A stretch of DNA of 64,000 bases from Wolfiporia cocos (GCA_029448655.1 JACCLO010000010.1:62001-126000), one strand, 5' to 3'; counted from the first letter of the stretch, positions 44,237 to 54,233 are shown. Made by a program: numbers and translations. The notes: generated by a model from the letters alone, not told the origin.

Positions 44237-44932
44237 TGTCACAGATTTGGGACATGCCACTATTTTTCCCGTATTTTTACCTATTTATCTGGTATTTCTA
44301 CGACCTTGTAGACATTTACGCTGCTAAGCGCCCGTCTACACGTACACGCAACCAAACAACACGTACACAACGCGGTATACGTCCACTCGTCATAACAACA
44401 CGTACATAACACGTTTGTACGCGTCAATGACTCAGCGGACTAACCTCCGGTGTCACGCGCCTTACTCATATCCCGATACCGGGCTATGTCAGTACAATTG
44501 GATAAGCGGCCCGCTCGTTATCACATGCCAATGCCCTTACGATTACTCATATCCCGATACCGGTATATAGTTATCACGTGCATGGCTTACTAACGTAGCA
44601 ACGCCACTTCCACAACATGGACCTACGGTCCTAACAACGTTTCTTACTGGTGCGGCCATTACCGGCGCACATGGTCTACTGTAGTTTACGACTTAGCTAT
44701 ATTAGTTATGTCTGCGCACAGACCGTCTTCATGTTTGGCTCCCTTACTGGTAACCAAACAATGCATGTATATAAGTAGGGCTATCGCTACGATAAGCCTT
44801 AGATTTGTTCTCTGCTATCGCATAGTCACATAACATCTCTACTGCGCCTACAAGCGTTTCCTCACCAGCTTCAACAACTCCTTCAAGTCGTTATCAAGCT
44901 ATAGTGTGAGTCCCACAACCTTGTTTGTGTCA
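44237..44932 (+). repeat. 5' LTR of C
   Basis: TGTCACAG...TTGTGTCA. GCGCACAGACC near 44714, TATATAAG at 44768, and presumed transcript start at AGATTTGTTCT (44801-44811), 33 nt after the TATA box. Confidence 0.95.
44801..44811 (+). promoter_or_regulatory. Self-primer sequence, presumed transcript 5' end of C
   Basis: AGATTTGTTCT is the exact complement of the PBS at 44935-44945. In Tf1 the first 11 nt of the RNA prime its own reverse transcription; the distance to the TATA box here fits a transcription start. Confidence 0.75.
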
Positions 44933-44934
44933 TA

Positions 44935-44945
44935 AGAACAAATCT
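44935..44945 (+). promoter_or_regulatory. Self-priming PBS of C
   Basis: AGAACAAATCT, two nt after the LTR, complementary 11 of 11 to 44801-44811. No tRNA 3'-end complement (TGG...) seen. Confidence 0.85.
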
Positions 44946-45951
44946 GCCCCCTACCCCCGCCCTTGCGCTTGCGTTTGGGCCTGGGTTTCTATCCTACAGG
45001 GGCTATTGCTCGTTGCTGCGCACATCCCTACTCTTGACAAAGAGTTAGGGGTGATAGTTGAGATCTGGGGGATACATCGTCATCCTCGGCAGAGGATTGA
45101 CAACCAGGGAAGCCACACCGCCTTTTTAGGCAGGAGGCCTACCTAACCCGGACTCCAGGGTCAAGGAGACATGGTCCTCGCTGACAAGCTTGGACTATGC
45201 GCGGTTAAGACCCGCCTGTGGAGAAAAGGGGACGGTCTGCCTGTGTGCGCCCAACCCCCTGTCATGGCAAGCGTTGTTCAGCGCCCCATCACTATCCACA
45301 GGGTCATCAGTATGATGGCATGGGAATTTTCCAAAGCCGCCTCCCAGGCGTAAGGGACCTGCTTTGAACCCGTTATGGGAAAAGCAGTGAGGGGGGTGAC
45401 GTAAAAAATCACCCTGCCATAGGTCACTCGCGGTAGCCAATAGCATAAGTCCTCCGGGCAGCTCGGCGTGCGAGCATGGGTTAAACGGATTTGGGGCCCC
45501 ATTGGAAGAGAAGCGCGTGGCCCACTCCTTCGGGATGTGGAGCGCTGCTGTCTCGCGATCTTAGATCGACAGTGGTTTTTTAGCCCTGATGTGACACCCA
45601 TGTGGCTACAGACGGCAACCTCATTGTTGAAGCATGGACAGGCTAAGGGATGTAAAATCCCAGCCACTTTCCGGCATCGTCCCTCCGGGGCGGTGTCGTG
45701 TATCCGAATCCCAATCATCTGACCCAGGAACCGGCCTGGCAGTCAGCAACTCTACCCCTGGAGTCGGCGCCTCTGACCGTTAGGGTCATGCGAATATCCG
45801 CGCCGTCTCGGCACAGGGTTTGCGCGCAACATAAGAGTAATTATGCCCCGTAGTACACCTTCTTTGCTCCTGAAAAGGAGTCCACTACCCTACCTTACAT
45901 AATCCCTTTTATTCCTGTTCTTGGACGTATCACTGGGAAACTTTGTTTCTC
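44946..45951 (+). other. 5' leader of C
   Basis: About 1 kb, GC-rich, with segments shared with D and the LARD. Ends with the hairpin CTCCT-GAAA-AGGAG at 45867-45880, about 70 nt before ORF0. ORFs here are short and unsupported. Confidence 0.65.
45867..45880 (+). promoter_or_regulatory. GAAA-tetraloop hairpin upstream of ORF0 (C)
   Basis: Perfect 5-bp stem CTCCT/AGGAG with a GNRA (GAAA) loop. Same motif as in D (62618-62631), B1, B2 and the LARD. Confidence 0.5.
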
Positions 45952-46875
45952 ATGAAGGCTGCACTTTCTAGAATCATGCCCCGCGTTACCCGTCGCACCC
46001 GTGGCTCCTCCACTGCCCCTTACGTCAAACCGGCGAAGCGGTCCCTTCTCAGCCGCATCGACACCGCCGACATTCCTCGGGCAGAGGACGTCACGTACAC
46101 TCTTCCTGTAAAGGAAGACTACACCGGGAAGCTCCATCTTTGGGAGATTCCCGTCCACATGCCAAAGCACATCGCTGAGGCTGGGAAACCCGCTCCTCGA
46201 CCTCCCAAGCCAGTTCCACTCGCCAAGAGAATCTGGACAGAGGAAGAGAAGTTAGCGCAATCCATTACCGCCATGGAGAACCTAATCGAACTCCGCGAAC
46301 TCAACAAGCTCAAGCTCGCCCGCGACAAGCTGAATAAGCGAATCGCCGCCAAACAAGCCGCTAAGGAAGCCAAGCAAGCAGCTTCTTCACTGGCCCTCCG
46401 TCTCTCCAGCCCGGCGGCCGGACCTTCTGTCCCGGCCAACCACAAGATTCTCGACCCTTCCCTCGTCTTCGGGAAGAAGAAGCCTCTCCAAGCATGCGAT
46501 CAAGTTATTCCCATGCTAGAAGGCACTCTCACTCGCCTCACTCCTCTCGCCAATCACCCCCCTAATTACCCAGGCTTCCATATGGAAAACGACATGCGTT
46601 TCCATACTATGGTAGTAGAATTAGAGGACTTGGTGGATAACGTAAAGGATAGAGCGAGACGGGGGAGGATCACCAATAGAGACTGGAGAATTATGAAAAA
46701 GTACTGCAAACAGCTCGGCAATATTTCCTTTTTGGATTGGCGTACGGACTTAGCTCGTATCGTAGCAGAATGCGTAGCGCTACATATTACTTTTGCCTTC
46801 GGTGTAACACCACCTGACAAGGTGGCAGGGCCCTCAACTACTTCGGTAGAAGAGGATATACTCGCGATTGTGTAG
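45952..46875 (+). CDS. ORF0 of element C: unrecognised protein upstream of gag
   Basis: ATG at 45952; a second ATG at 45976 (MPRVTRR) aligns better with the B-family start (MPKAPRF). About 300 residues. Basic N terminus; a charged coiled coil rich in Leu, Lys, Ala (about 46240-46390: LIELRELNKLKLARDKLNKR); a Pro/Ala linker; a helical C-terminal domain (46590-46800) with residues ELEDLVDNVKDRARR, TNRDWR, KKYCKQL and FLDW. This domain aligns with B ORF0 at matching spacing (Asp/Glu-Asp-Leu, Asn-x-Asp-x-Arg, Lys-Tyr, Phe-x-Asp), although leader and LTR differ. No signal peptide or membrane span. It ends 101 nt before gag. Function unknown; no known Ty3/gypsy protein that I recognise occupies this position. 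Confidence 0.8.
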   Translation: MKAALSRIMPRVTRRTRGSSTAPYVKPAKRSLLSRIDTADIPRAEDVTYTLPVKEDYTGKLHLWEIPVHMPKHIAEAGKPAPRPPKPVPLAKRIWTEEEKLAQSITAMENLIELRELNKLKLARDKLNKRIAAKQAAKEAKQAASSLALRLSSPAAGPSVPANHKILDPSLVFGKKKPLQACDQVIPMLEGTLTRLTPLANHPPNYPGFHMENDMRFHTMVVELEDLVDNVKDRARRGRITNRDWRIMKKYCKQLGNISFLDWRTDLARIVAECVALHITFAFGVTPPDKVAGPSTTSVEEDILAIV

Positions 46876-46976
46876 TAGCAATACTATCATCTTTTAACTC
46901 TGAAATAGAGTGCGAGTGTGATCTATAACGAAAGTTGCAGCTTTCAAAACCAATCCCTTCTTAAGAATCTAAGACA

Positions 46977-49016
46977 ATGAGTAACCGGAAACTAACATTC
47001 GTCACAAACAGATTCACAATGTCCTCCACCTCCTCCGTCAGCACCCCCCTCGCCCCCCGCAAGATGCGCCTCCGCTCAGAAGGCCCGGTGACACCGGTAG
47101 CTGGTCCCTCGGGAACCCAGCAACTGGTGACGCTGGAGCACCTAAGCGAGGGAGAGGAAGAGGAAGAAGAAGAGGAAGAGGAAGTACCGGAGTTCGCTCC
47201 CCCGCAAAGGGAATCTCCGACAAACCCCATGGGTACGCGCCCAGGCTCCCCCATTGCCGGATACCCACCGGCTCGTCGAACTCGCCCTATCGGGCCCGCC
47301 ACCACCCTCGAAATGGAATTTACGGGGCCGACACGACAGACCAATGTCGCTGTCGAGAACAATCTCAAAGCGTACCTCCCTGAGGAGGAACACCACAAGG
47401 TAGACGGGTCCCTACATGGGCCAATAATCGACGCCGCCGTACAACGAAGTGCGGCCATCTCACACGACACCACCGACACCCTCGGTCGAATGGTGCACGC
47501 TCGCCTGGAGCGGATCCACGGCAGAATCGACTCCCTGGTTGGGCAATCCAGGGCAATCGAACAAAAAGCCCAAGACGAGCTACACGAGGCGGTCAATTCG
47601 GTCCGCAACGAGGTTTTGTCCACTCTGGTGGACCTCGGCAAGGAACTCCGACAGGAGTACACCGCCAAGTTCACCACGCTGGAAAAGGAGCTCCGGAAGG
47701 ACTACCGGTCCCGGCTGGACGACCTCGAGGATGCATTTGCCGAACGCATGGAGAAGGTTGACGAGGAACTCCGGAGGATTCGCAAGAATCCCTCCGTCCC
47801 CAACCCTCCCGGCGTCCGCACGCCCCCGGAAGAACCCGCACCGGCCCCCGGCAATGCTCAAGCCCGTGCAGCCGAGGCCGCTGCCGCCGCACAAGCTGCA
47901 GCCGCTGCTGCAGCAGCCGTCGCCCCGCAGATTCCAGGTCTGCCTCAAAACCTGAAAATCCCCCCTCCCCCCGAATTCTCTGGGTCATCTGGAAAGGTGA
48001 CTGCGCAGGAATGGGTGGAAAAGATGGGCCTGTACTTCGGTACGCTCAGGGTCTACGATGACCATGACCGTATCACCACGGCCCTCTTCCGCGTCACAGG
48101 GGACGCGTACAAATTCTTCTCGCCTCTCATCAAGAAGGCAGGAAACGGTGAACCTCTCGGCACCTGGGAGGACTTCACCAAATCCGTAATGGTGCAATAT
48201 GGGAAAATGACGGATAAGGAGATAGCCAAGAAGGAAATTCGCGGCTACTACGGTACCAAGGGTAAGGAACTCGCAGAATCGAACTACTTCAATTACTGCG
48301 AACGGTTCCGCACCCTTGGCCGACTCTCCGAAACCGCCAACGAGACTCTGGTGTGGGAATTCACCGAGACTCTCCCGGAAAAGGTCAAGGACACCTTAAA
48401 CGTCCTCGGCAAAACCCCGTTCTTCAAGGCGCCCACCGACATCGAGCCTCTGATCGACTTCGCTCTAGAAATGTATCAGACATCTTACCCTGACAAGATC
48501 AAGGGCTCGATCTTCGAAAAGGCCGGCAAGAAGGACTCGGCACCTGCCGAAAAGAAGGAGACGTCCTCCGCTTCTGCGAAGAAGTCGGAGAAGAAAAAGG
48601 ACAAGGGAAAGGCGCCCGCCAAAGCCCCCGCCGACACCGCCAACGCCGTCTGCACTTACTGCAAGCAGACGGGACACTACTTCAACAAGTGTCCTAAGCT
48701 TGCCGCGGACAAGGCGGCGGGAACGTTCGTGCCTGCCGCTCAGCGGGCCGAACAACAAAGGGTGAAGGATGCAGCTGCCGCGTCTGGAAAGACCACGGCT
48801 GCTCCTTCGGGTAGTGGAAAGGGACAGGCTTCTGGCAAGAAGCCGTACTCGGCGCCCCCCGCGGATGGCAAGACGTATCGTGCCCGAACGATCTGGGAAG
48901 AAGTGACGGCTGACTCAAACTCAGCAGGACCCTCGGCCCCCGCCACCACCGTCGCCAATGTCGGGACCATCTCGGTTCCCCTTGCCCCAACCACACGTCT
49001 CGAAGACGTTCTGTGA
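46977..49016 (+). CDS. Gag polyprotein of element C
   Basis: 679 residues from ATG at 46977. An N-terminal disordered region holds an acidic run near residue 60 (coding 47150-47187). A coiled coil covers residues about 150-270, with Ala-rich and Pro-rich linkers (about 275-335), a capsid-like retrotransposon gag domain (about 340-500), a Lys-rich tail, and one CCHC knuckle CTYCKQTGHYFNKC (about residue 558-571). Gag forms the particle and binds the RNA. Pol is in the +1 frame, its frame being open from 48907, so the overlap is 110 nt. Intact. Confidence 0.95.
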   Translation: MSNRKLTFVTNRFTMSSTSSVSTPLAPRKMRLRSEGPVTPVAGPSGTQQLVTLEHLSEGEEEEEEEEEEVPEFAPPQRESPTNPMGTRPGSPIAGYPPARRTRPIGPATTLEMEFTGPTRQTNVAVENNLKAYLPEEEHHKVDGSLHGPIIDAAVQRSAAISHDTTDTLGRMVHARLERIHGRIDSLVGQSRAIEQKAQDELHEAVNSVRNEVLSTLVDLGKELRQEYTAKFTTLEKELRKDYRSRLDDLEDAFAERMEKVDEELRRIRKNPSVPNPPGVRTPPEEPAPAPGNAQARAAEAAAAAQAAAAAAAAVAPQIPGLPQNLKIPPPPEFSGSSGKVTAQEWVEKMGLYFGTLRVYDDHDRITTALFRVTGDAYKFFSPLIKKAGNGEPLGTWEDFTKSVMVQYGKMTDKEIAKKEIRGYYGTKGKELAESNYFNYCERFRTLGRLSETANETLVWEFTETLPEKVKDTLNVLGKTPFFKAPTDIEPLIDFALEMYQTSYPDKIKGSIFEKAGKKDSAPAEKKETSSASAKKSEKKKDKGKAPAKAPADTANAVCTYCKQTGHYFNKCPKLAADKAAGTFVPAAQRAEQQRVKDAAAASGKTTAAPSGSGKGQASGKKPYSAPPADGKTYRARTIWEEVTADSNSAGPSAPATTVANVGTISVPLAPTTRLEDVL

Positions 49017-52000
49017 AGAACACACCAGCCCCGCAGCGGCTGGGAGTGTACAGCGCCCCGAAGAAGCGCACCTCTACGAAGAGGCTTCACAGAGACCCCT
49101 TATCTTGTGGGAAGATAAGGCGGTCGTACGTCACCCGGTATCCCATCTCGGCATATTCGGAAACTCGGCAATGGACTTTGCCCGGAGGACAAGGACACTA
49201 GCTACACGTGCCCCTCCTGTAAAATACTTTTATCCTGACCCGCTCGCGTCGAAATTTTTCACTTTGTATAATGTACATGGAAACGATTCTCGAGACGACA
49301 ATAAATCGTTCTCTATCGAAGTGGAATTGTGGGTCTATGGAAAGAAAGTCAACGCCATGGCATTAATCGACACCGGTGCATCCATAAGCGTCATTGATAA
49401 GAAACTCGTCCACGAGGAAAAGTTAGTCACTCAAAAACTACCTTCGCCTCTCGAGATTCGTAACGCCGACGGTACCTCTAATACCGCCGGTAATATCAAT
49501 ATGGCAGTAAAAGCTTATATGGTGCACGAGGAACACAAGTCCACCGAATTCTTGTACGTAATGGACGTACAGAATGCGGATGTGATCCTCGGATATGATT
49601 GGTTCCTGAAACACAACCCGGACTTCAACTGGCCGGAAGGAACCTTCACATATCGGTGCACGGAAAAATGCAAACATGGCAAACGGGTTTCGATTTCTGA
49701 GGAAGAAGACGAAATCGAACCCCGCAACATCTATCAGATCATCAATGACTTTCCAATAGATTTTCTCGGCTTAGAGGAGCCGGAGAATCCCTTTGTCGCC
49801 TGGGTGAACACCCTTGACGAAGGAACGGAACTCCTTATCGATGCCATTCAGTCGATAACGGAGAAGTCGGATGATGAATTCCTGACAGATGCGGATCTCC
49901 AGAAATGGAAATCCTTGGTTCCGGAGGAATACCAGGAGTTTGGTCCCACGGTATTTTCTCAACGCGCATCCGAAAGGATGCCCGAACGGAAACCATATGA
50001 CCACGCCATCGACTTCCCCGATGACGCGGTACTACCGCCCCCGAGTAAGGCATACAAGATGTCTCCTCAGGAAGCGAACTCGCTAGATCAGTGGATTCAG
50101 GAAGAGTTACGGAAGGGCTACATCCGACCCTCAAAATCTCCGATCGCGAGCCCGGTCTTCTTCGTCCCTAAAAAAGACGGCGGAGCCCGAATGGTAGTCG
50201 ATTACCGAAAGGTGAACGACTTGACCATTAAAAACAGGTACCCTCTCCCACGCATAGACGAGCTTATCGATAAGCTTAGCCAGGCTTCGATATTTACGAA
50301 GCTCGACTTGCGCTGGGGTTACAACAACGTAAGAATCAAGGAGGGAGATGAATGGAAGACCGCATTCATTACGCCTAACGGCCTTTACGAAGCTGTAGTC
50401 ATGTACTTCGGTTTTTGTAATGCACCCAGCACGTTCCAACACATGATGAACGATATTCTAGGTGACCTTATCAGAGAAGGAAAGGTCATTGTCTACCTAG
50501 ACGACATCCTTGTGTTCGGAAACGACCTGCTGGAACACCGTCGTATCGTCAAGCAAGTATTACAAATCTTGCAAGACAACGACTTGTTCGCGAAGCCTGA
50601 AAAGTGCTTCTTCGAACAAAGCAGTATTGAATACCTGGGAATGATCATTTCCAAAGGAAAAGTCGAAATGGACCCTAAGAAGGTAGCCGGTGTCATGGAC
50701 TGGCCTACACCTGCCAAGGTGAAGGACGTCCAGGCCTTTGTTGGCTTCGCCAACTACTACCGGCGGTTCATTAAAGACTTCTCCAAAGTGGTTAAGCCGT
50801 TAACCGAACTGTCCAAGAAAAACACGCAATGGAACTGGGGACCCGAACAAGCGGAAGCCTTCCAAACTCTCAAGGAAGCTTTCACATCGGCTCCAATACT
50901 CCGGATCCCAGATCAGGAGTCCCCGTTCCGCGTGGAAGCGGATTCTTCCGATTACGCAACTGGTGCAGTGCTATCACAATACTCTTCGGAGGATAAGCTC
51001 TGGCACCCGGTAGCCTTTTACTCGAAATCTCTATCAGCAGCCGAAAGGAACTATGAGATTTACGATAAGGAGTTGCTCGCAATCATCCGCGCTCTAGAGG
51101 AATGGAGACATTACCTCGAGGGACACCCACATAAATTCGAAGTATGGTCGGATCATCTCAATCTGACATATTTCAAATCGGCACAACGGCTAACCCGGAG
51201 ACAGGCACGTTGGAGTCTTTACCTGACAAGGTTTAACTTCACCATGTGCCACAAACCCGGTAAAACAATGCTCACGGCTGACCCTCTGTCACGGAGGCCA
51301 GACCATGAAGAGGGGGTGGAACTCGATAATCGCGATCAAATTTTGCTGAAACCGGAATACTTCACGGTTAGGGCGCTAGAAGCGTCACAGCAGGAGATAC
51401 AATCAGGCGACGAGGACCTCCTCCGACAAATCCGACAAGCCCTCATGAACGATCAGATTACCAAGGATTACCAGGAACTACTGAAAAGTGGTCCCAAGGA
51501 ATTTGGTAAAGATCTCCAGGAATGGAACATGGAGGCTGGATTACTCCTCAGACGAGGAAAAGTGTACGTTCCAAAAGAGCCTAAGGAATTGCGCACGAAG
51601 ATTCTGGAGTTACATCATGACCATGTGACTGCCGGACACTTCGGACGATGGAAGACCTATGAACTTCTATCACGTAATTACTGGTGGCCTGGAATGACCA
51701 CGATGGTAAAGCAATACGTGGAAGGTTGTGACACATGTCAACGCATGAAGAACCGCAACCAGACCCCGTATGGACCCCTGCAACCGCTCCCAGTACCGGA
51801 AGCACCCTGGGACACAATCACAATCGACTTCATCGTTCACTTACCGCCCAGCGGTGAACGCAAACAATTCACTGCCATTATGGTAGTAGTGGACCGATTG
51901 ACCAAGCGCGCGCACTTCATTCCCACGTCAGACAATATCTCGGCAAAGGAATTAGCGAACCTCCTGTACCTTCGGATTTATCCGAACCACGGGCTTCCGA

Positions 52001-53493
52001 AACAAATCATTTCGGACAGAGGACCGCAATTCTCTTCTGAGCTATTCAAGGGATGGTGCGAGCAATTGGGAATTCAGAGGTCGATGACAACAGCCTACCA
52101 CCCGCAAGCGGACGGCCAAACGGAGAGAATTAACCAAATTCTAGAACAATACCTACGATGCTACATCGACGTTATCCAAAAAGATAACTGGGTGTTCTAT
52201 CTCCCCACGGCAGAGTTTGCGTACAATAACGCGGCTAGCGAGACGACCAAGAATAGTCCATTCTTCGTCGAACTAGGAAGGCATCCCAATGCAGGACCTA
52301 CGGATTTGAAGCCGACGCAATATTCGGATTTAAATCAATTTGCTTACGCCAGATGGTCAGCACAAGAACAAGCTAAGGCAGCTATGAAATTGGCTGCCGA
52401 ACGCTGGTCTTGGTACTATGATCAACACAAGCGCTCGGTACCGTTTAAAGTTGGCGACAAAGTTCTCGTTGACGCCCGTAGCTGGCAAGACTCCGAAAGA
52501 AGTCTTAGTCCACGCTATTTGGGACCATTTAAGATAATTGAACAATTATCTCCGGTCACCTTTAGGGTACATATGGACGAGCAATACAGGGCTTACCACC
52601 CAGTATTCCACGCTTCCAAATTGGTCATGTACAAGGACCCTGTGCATCAGAAAAAACCAGAGCCTCAACCAGAAATGGTCGACGGCGAGGAATTATGGGA
52701 AGTCGAGAAGATCTTAGATCATCGCCTCCGCGCAGGAAGAGTTGAATACAGAATCCGATGGAAAGGATTCGGTATCAATGACGACTCCTGGGTACGCGAA
52801 GCCGATCTCGACTCGGCATATGACATTCTACAGGAATACAAGGCTTCACACCCTATTCCAATGCAGGATGTCCCCCTCAGGCGATCAGCTAGAAGGAAAG
52901 AAGCAGTTCACGTCTTCGACCCTGATAGCGACGACTGGGAAGCCGACGAATGCACGTGGCCAGACGACTGGCCGCAGTATCGCGAAAAATTTGCGAAGGA
53001 CCCTAAGCAGCGCATGGTTAGACACCCCGACGGGGGATGGATGTCAGCTGACATTAACCAAAACGCGGACTTGAAAATCGTAGTCGGTGAAGGTGGCCGA
53101 ATGCCGGAAAAAGGAACCAAGGACTCGGTTGGGTTTGACCTGTACACTGCAACAGGCGACGTTCTGCCAGCTCACGGGCAGACAGAATACAACACCAAAC
53201 TGAAGATCCAGGTACCTTTCGGCACTTACGGACGTATCGCCCCCCGCTCTAGTCTCGCCCGCAAAGGCATAGACGTAATGGGTGGCGTCATCGACCACGA
53301 TTATCAAGGCGAAGTAATCATCATTCTCCGGAATCACTCCGACGTATCTATTGATATTCGGGCCGGTGATAAGATTGCTCAGCTTATCTGCGAAGTTGCT
53401 AAGGACCCGCATATTACGCTACACGGAAAATCTTACTTTGAAAAGATTAAATCCGAGCGCGGTGCTGGTGGATTCGGCTCCACAGGAAAGTAA
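48958..53493 (+). CDS. Pol polyprotein of C: PR-RT-RNase H-IN-chromodomain-dUTPase
   Basis: 1511 residues from ATG 48958; expression may instead use +1 frameshifting in the 110-nt overlap with gag. Aspartic protease DTGA near residue 138. RT with YLDD near 513. RNase H from about 655. Integrase HHCC (H-H...C-x2-C, about 886-925) and D,D,E core (about 957, 1020, 1056). Chromodomain about 1243-1295 (ELWEVEKILDHR...WKGFGINDDSW). dUTPase about 1370-1511 with all five motifs: VGFDLYTA, APRSSLA, GVIDHDYQGEV, GDKIAQLI and GGFGSTGK at the very C terminus. Intact. dUTPase would lower dUTP during reverse transcription; the chromodomain would guide integration to chromatin. Confidence 0.97.
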   Translation: MSGPSRFPLPQPHVSKTFCEEHTSPAAAGSVQRPEEAHLYEEASQRPLILWEDKAVVRHPVSHLGIFGNSAMDFARRTRTLATRAPPVKYFYPDPLASKFFTLYNVHGNDSRDDNKSFSIEVELWVYGKKVNAMALIDTGASISVIDKKLVHEEKLVTQKLPSPLEIRNADGTSNTAGNINMAVKAYMVHEEHKSTEFLYVMDVQNADVILGYDWFLKHNPDFNWPEGTFTYRCTEKCKHGKRVSISEEEDEIEPRNIYQIINDFPIDFLGLEEPENPFVAWVNTLDEGTELLIDAIQSITEKSDDEFLTDADLQKWKSLVPEEYQEFGPTVFSQRASERMPERKPYDHAIDFPDDAVLPPPSKAYKMSPQEANSLDQWIQEELRKGYIRPSKSPIASPVFFVPKKDGGARMVVDYRKVNDLTIKNRYPLPRIDELIDKLSQASIFTKLDLRWGYNNVRIKEGDEWKTAFITPNGLYEAVVMYFGFCNAPSTFQHMMNDILGDLIREGKVIVYLDDILVFGNDLLEHRRIVKQVLQILQDNDLFAKPEKCFFEQSSIEYLGMIISKGKVEMDPKKVAGVMDWPTPAKVKDVQAFVGFANYYRRFIKDFSKVVKPLTELSKKNTQWNWGPEQAEAFQTLKEAFTSAPILRIPDQESPFRVEADSSDYATGAVLSQYSSEDKLWHPVAFYSKSLSAAERNYEIYDKELLAIIRALEEWRHYLEGHPHKFEVWSDHLNLTYFKSAQRLTRRQARWSLYLTRFNFTMCHKPGKTMLTADPLSRRPDHEEGVELDNRDQILLKPEYFTVRALEASQQEIQSGDEDLLRQIRQALMNDQITKDYQELLKSGPKEFGKDLQEWNMEAGLLLRRGKVYVPKEPKELRTKILELHHDHVTAGHFGRWKTYELLSRNYWWPGMTTMVKQYVEGCDTCQRMKNRNQTPYGPLQPLPVPEAPWDTITIDFIVHLPPSGERKQFTAIMVVVDRLTKRAHFIPTSDNISAKELANLLYLRIYPNHGLPKQIISDRGPQFSSELFKGWCEQLGIQRSMTTAYHPQADGQTERINQILEQYLRCYIDVIQKDNWVFYLPTAEFAYNNAASETTKNSPFFVELGRHPNAGPTDLKPTQYSDLNQFAYARWSAQEQAKAAMKLAAERWSWYYDQHKRSVPFKVGDKVLVDARSWQDSERSLSPRYLGPFKIIEQLSPVTFRVHMDEQYRAYHPVFHASKLVMYKDPVHQKKPEPQPEMVDGEELWEVEKILDHRLRAGRVEYRIRWKGFGINDDSWVREADLDSAYDILQEYKASHPIPMQDVPLRRSARRKEAVHVFDPDSDDWEADECTWPDDWPQYREKFAKDPKQRMVRHPDGGWMSADINQNADLKIVVGEGGRMPEKGTKDSVGFDLYTATGDVLPAHGQTEYNTKLKIQVPFGTYGRIAPRSSLARKGIDVMGGVIDHDYQGEVIIILRNHSDVSIDIRAGDKIAQLICEVAKDPHITLHGKSYFEKIKSERGAGGFGSTGK

Positions 53494-53495
53494 TC

Positions 53496-53532
53496 GTTCC
53501 ATTAGGGACAATGAAACCTGAAGAGGGGGTAA
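53496..53532 (+). promoter_or_regulatory. Stem-loop and polypurine tract of C
   Basis: GTTCCATT/AATGAAAC (one C-A mismatch) around loop AGGGAC (53496-53517), two nt after the pol stop, then GAAGAGGGGGTAA to the LTR. Confidence 0.75.
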
Positions 53533-54228
53533 TGTCACAGATTTGGGACATGCCACTATTTTTCCCGTATTTTTACCTATTTATCTGGTATTTCTACGAC
53601 CTTGTAGACATTTACGCTGCTAAGCGCCCGTCTACACGTACACGCAACCAAACAACACGTACACAACGCGGTATACGTCCACTCGTCATAACAACACGTA
53701 CATAACACGTTTGTACGCGTCAATGACTCAGCGGACTAACCTCCGGTGTCACGCGCCTTACTCATATCCCGATACCGGGCTATGTCAGTACAATTGGATA
53801 AGCGGCCCGCTCGTTATCACATGCCAATGCCCTTACGATTACTCATATCCCGATACCGGTATATAGTTATCACGTGCATGGCTTACTAACGTAGCAACGC
53901 CACTTCCACAACATGGACCTACGGTCCTAACAACGTTTCTTACTGGTGCGGCCATTACCGGCGCACATGGTCTACTGTAGTTTACGACTTAGCTATATTA
54001 GTTATGTCTGCGCACAGACCGTCTTCATGTTTGGCTCCCTTACTGGTAACCAAACAATGCATGTATATAAGTAGGGCTATCGCTACGATAAGCCTTAGAT
54101 TTGTTCTCTGCTATCGCATAGTCACATAACATCTCTACTGCGCCTACAAGCGTTTCCTCACCAGCTTCAACAACTCCTTCAAGTCGTTATCAAGCTATAG
54201 TGTGAGTCCCACAACCTTGTTTGTGTCA
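53533..54228 (+). repeat. 3' LTR of C
   Basis: 696 bp; no difference from the 5' LTR found on reading both. Confidence 0.96.
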
Positions 54229-54233
54229 AGCAG

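Larger units (their letters stand above)
44237..54228 (+). mobile_element. Complete, probably young Ty3/gypsy element C
   Basis: 9992 bp with two 696-bp LTRs that I read as identical, target duplication AGCAG (44232-44236, 54229-54233), PBS, leader, intact ORF0, gag and pol, and polypurine tract. No stop or frameshift seen in any ORF. It is inserted in the LTR of its close relative D. A chromovirus-type element (chromodomain after integrase) with an added dUTPase. Confidence 0.96.

Noticed and set aside
44946..45951. tRNA or small structured RNA gene in the C leader
   Set aside because: No cloverleaf with A and B box could be found by eye; the GC-rich inverted segments fit a retroelement leader.
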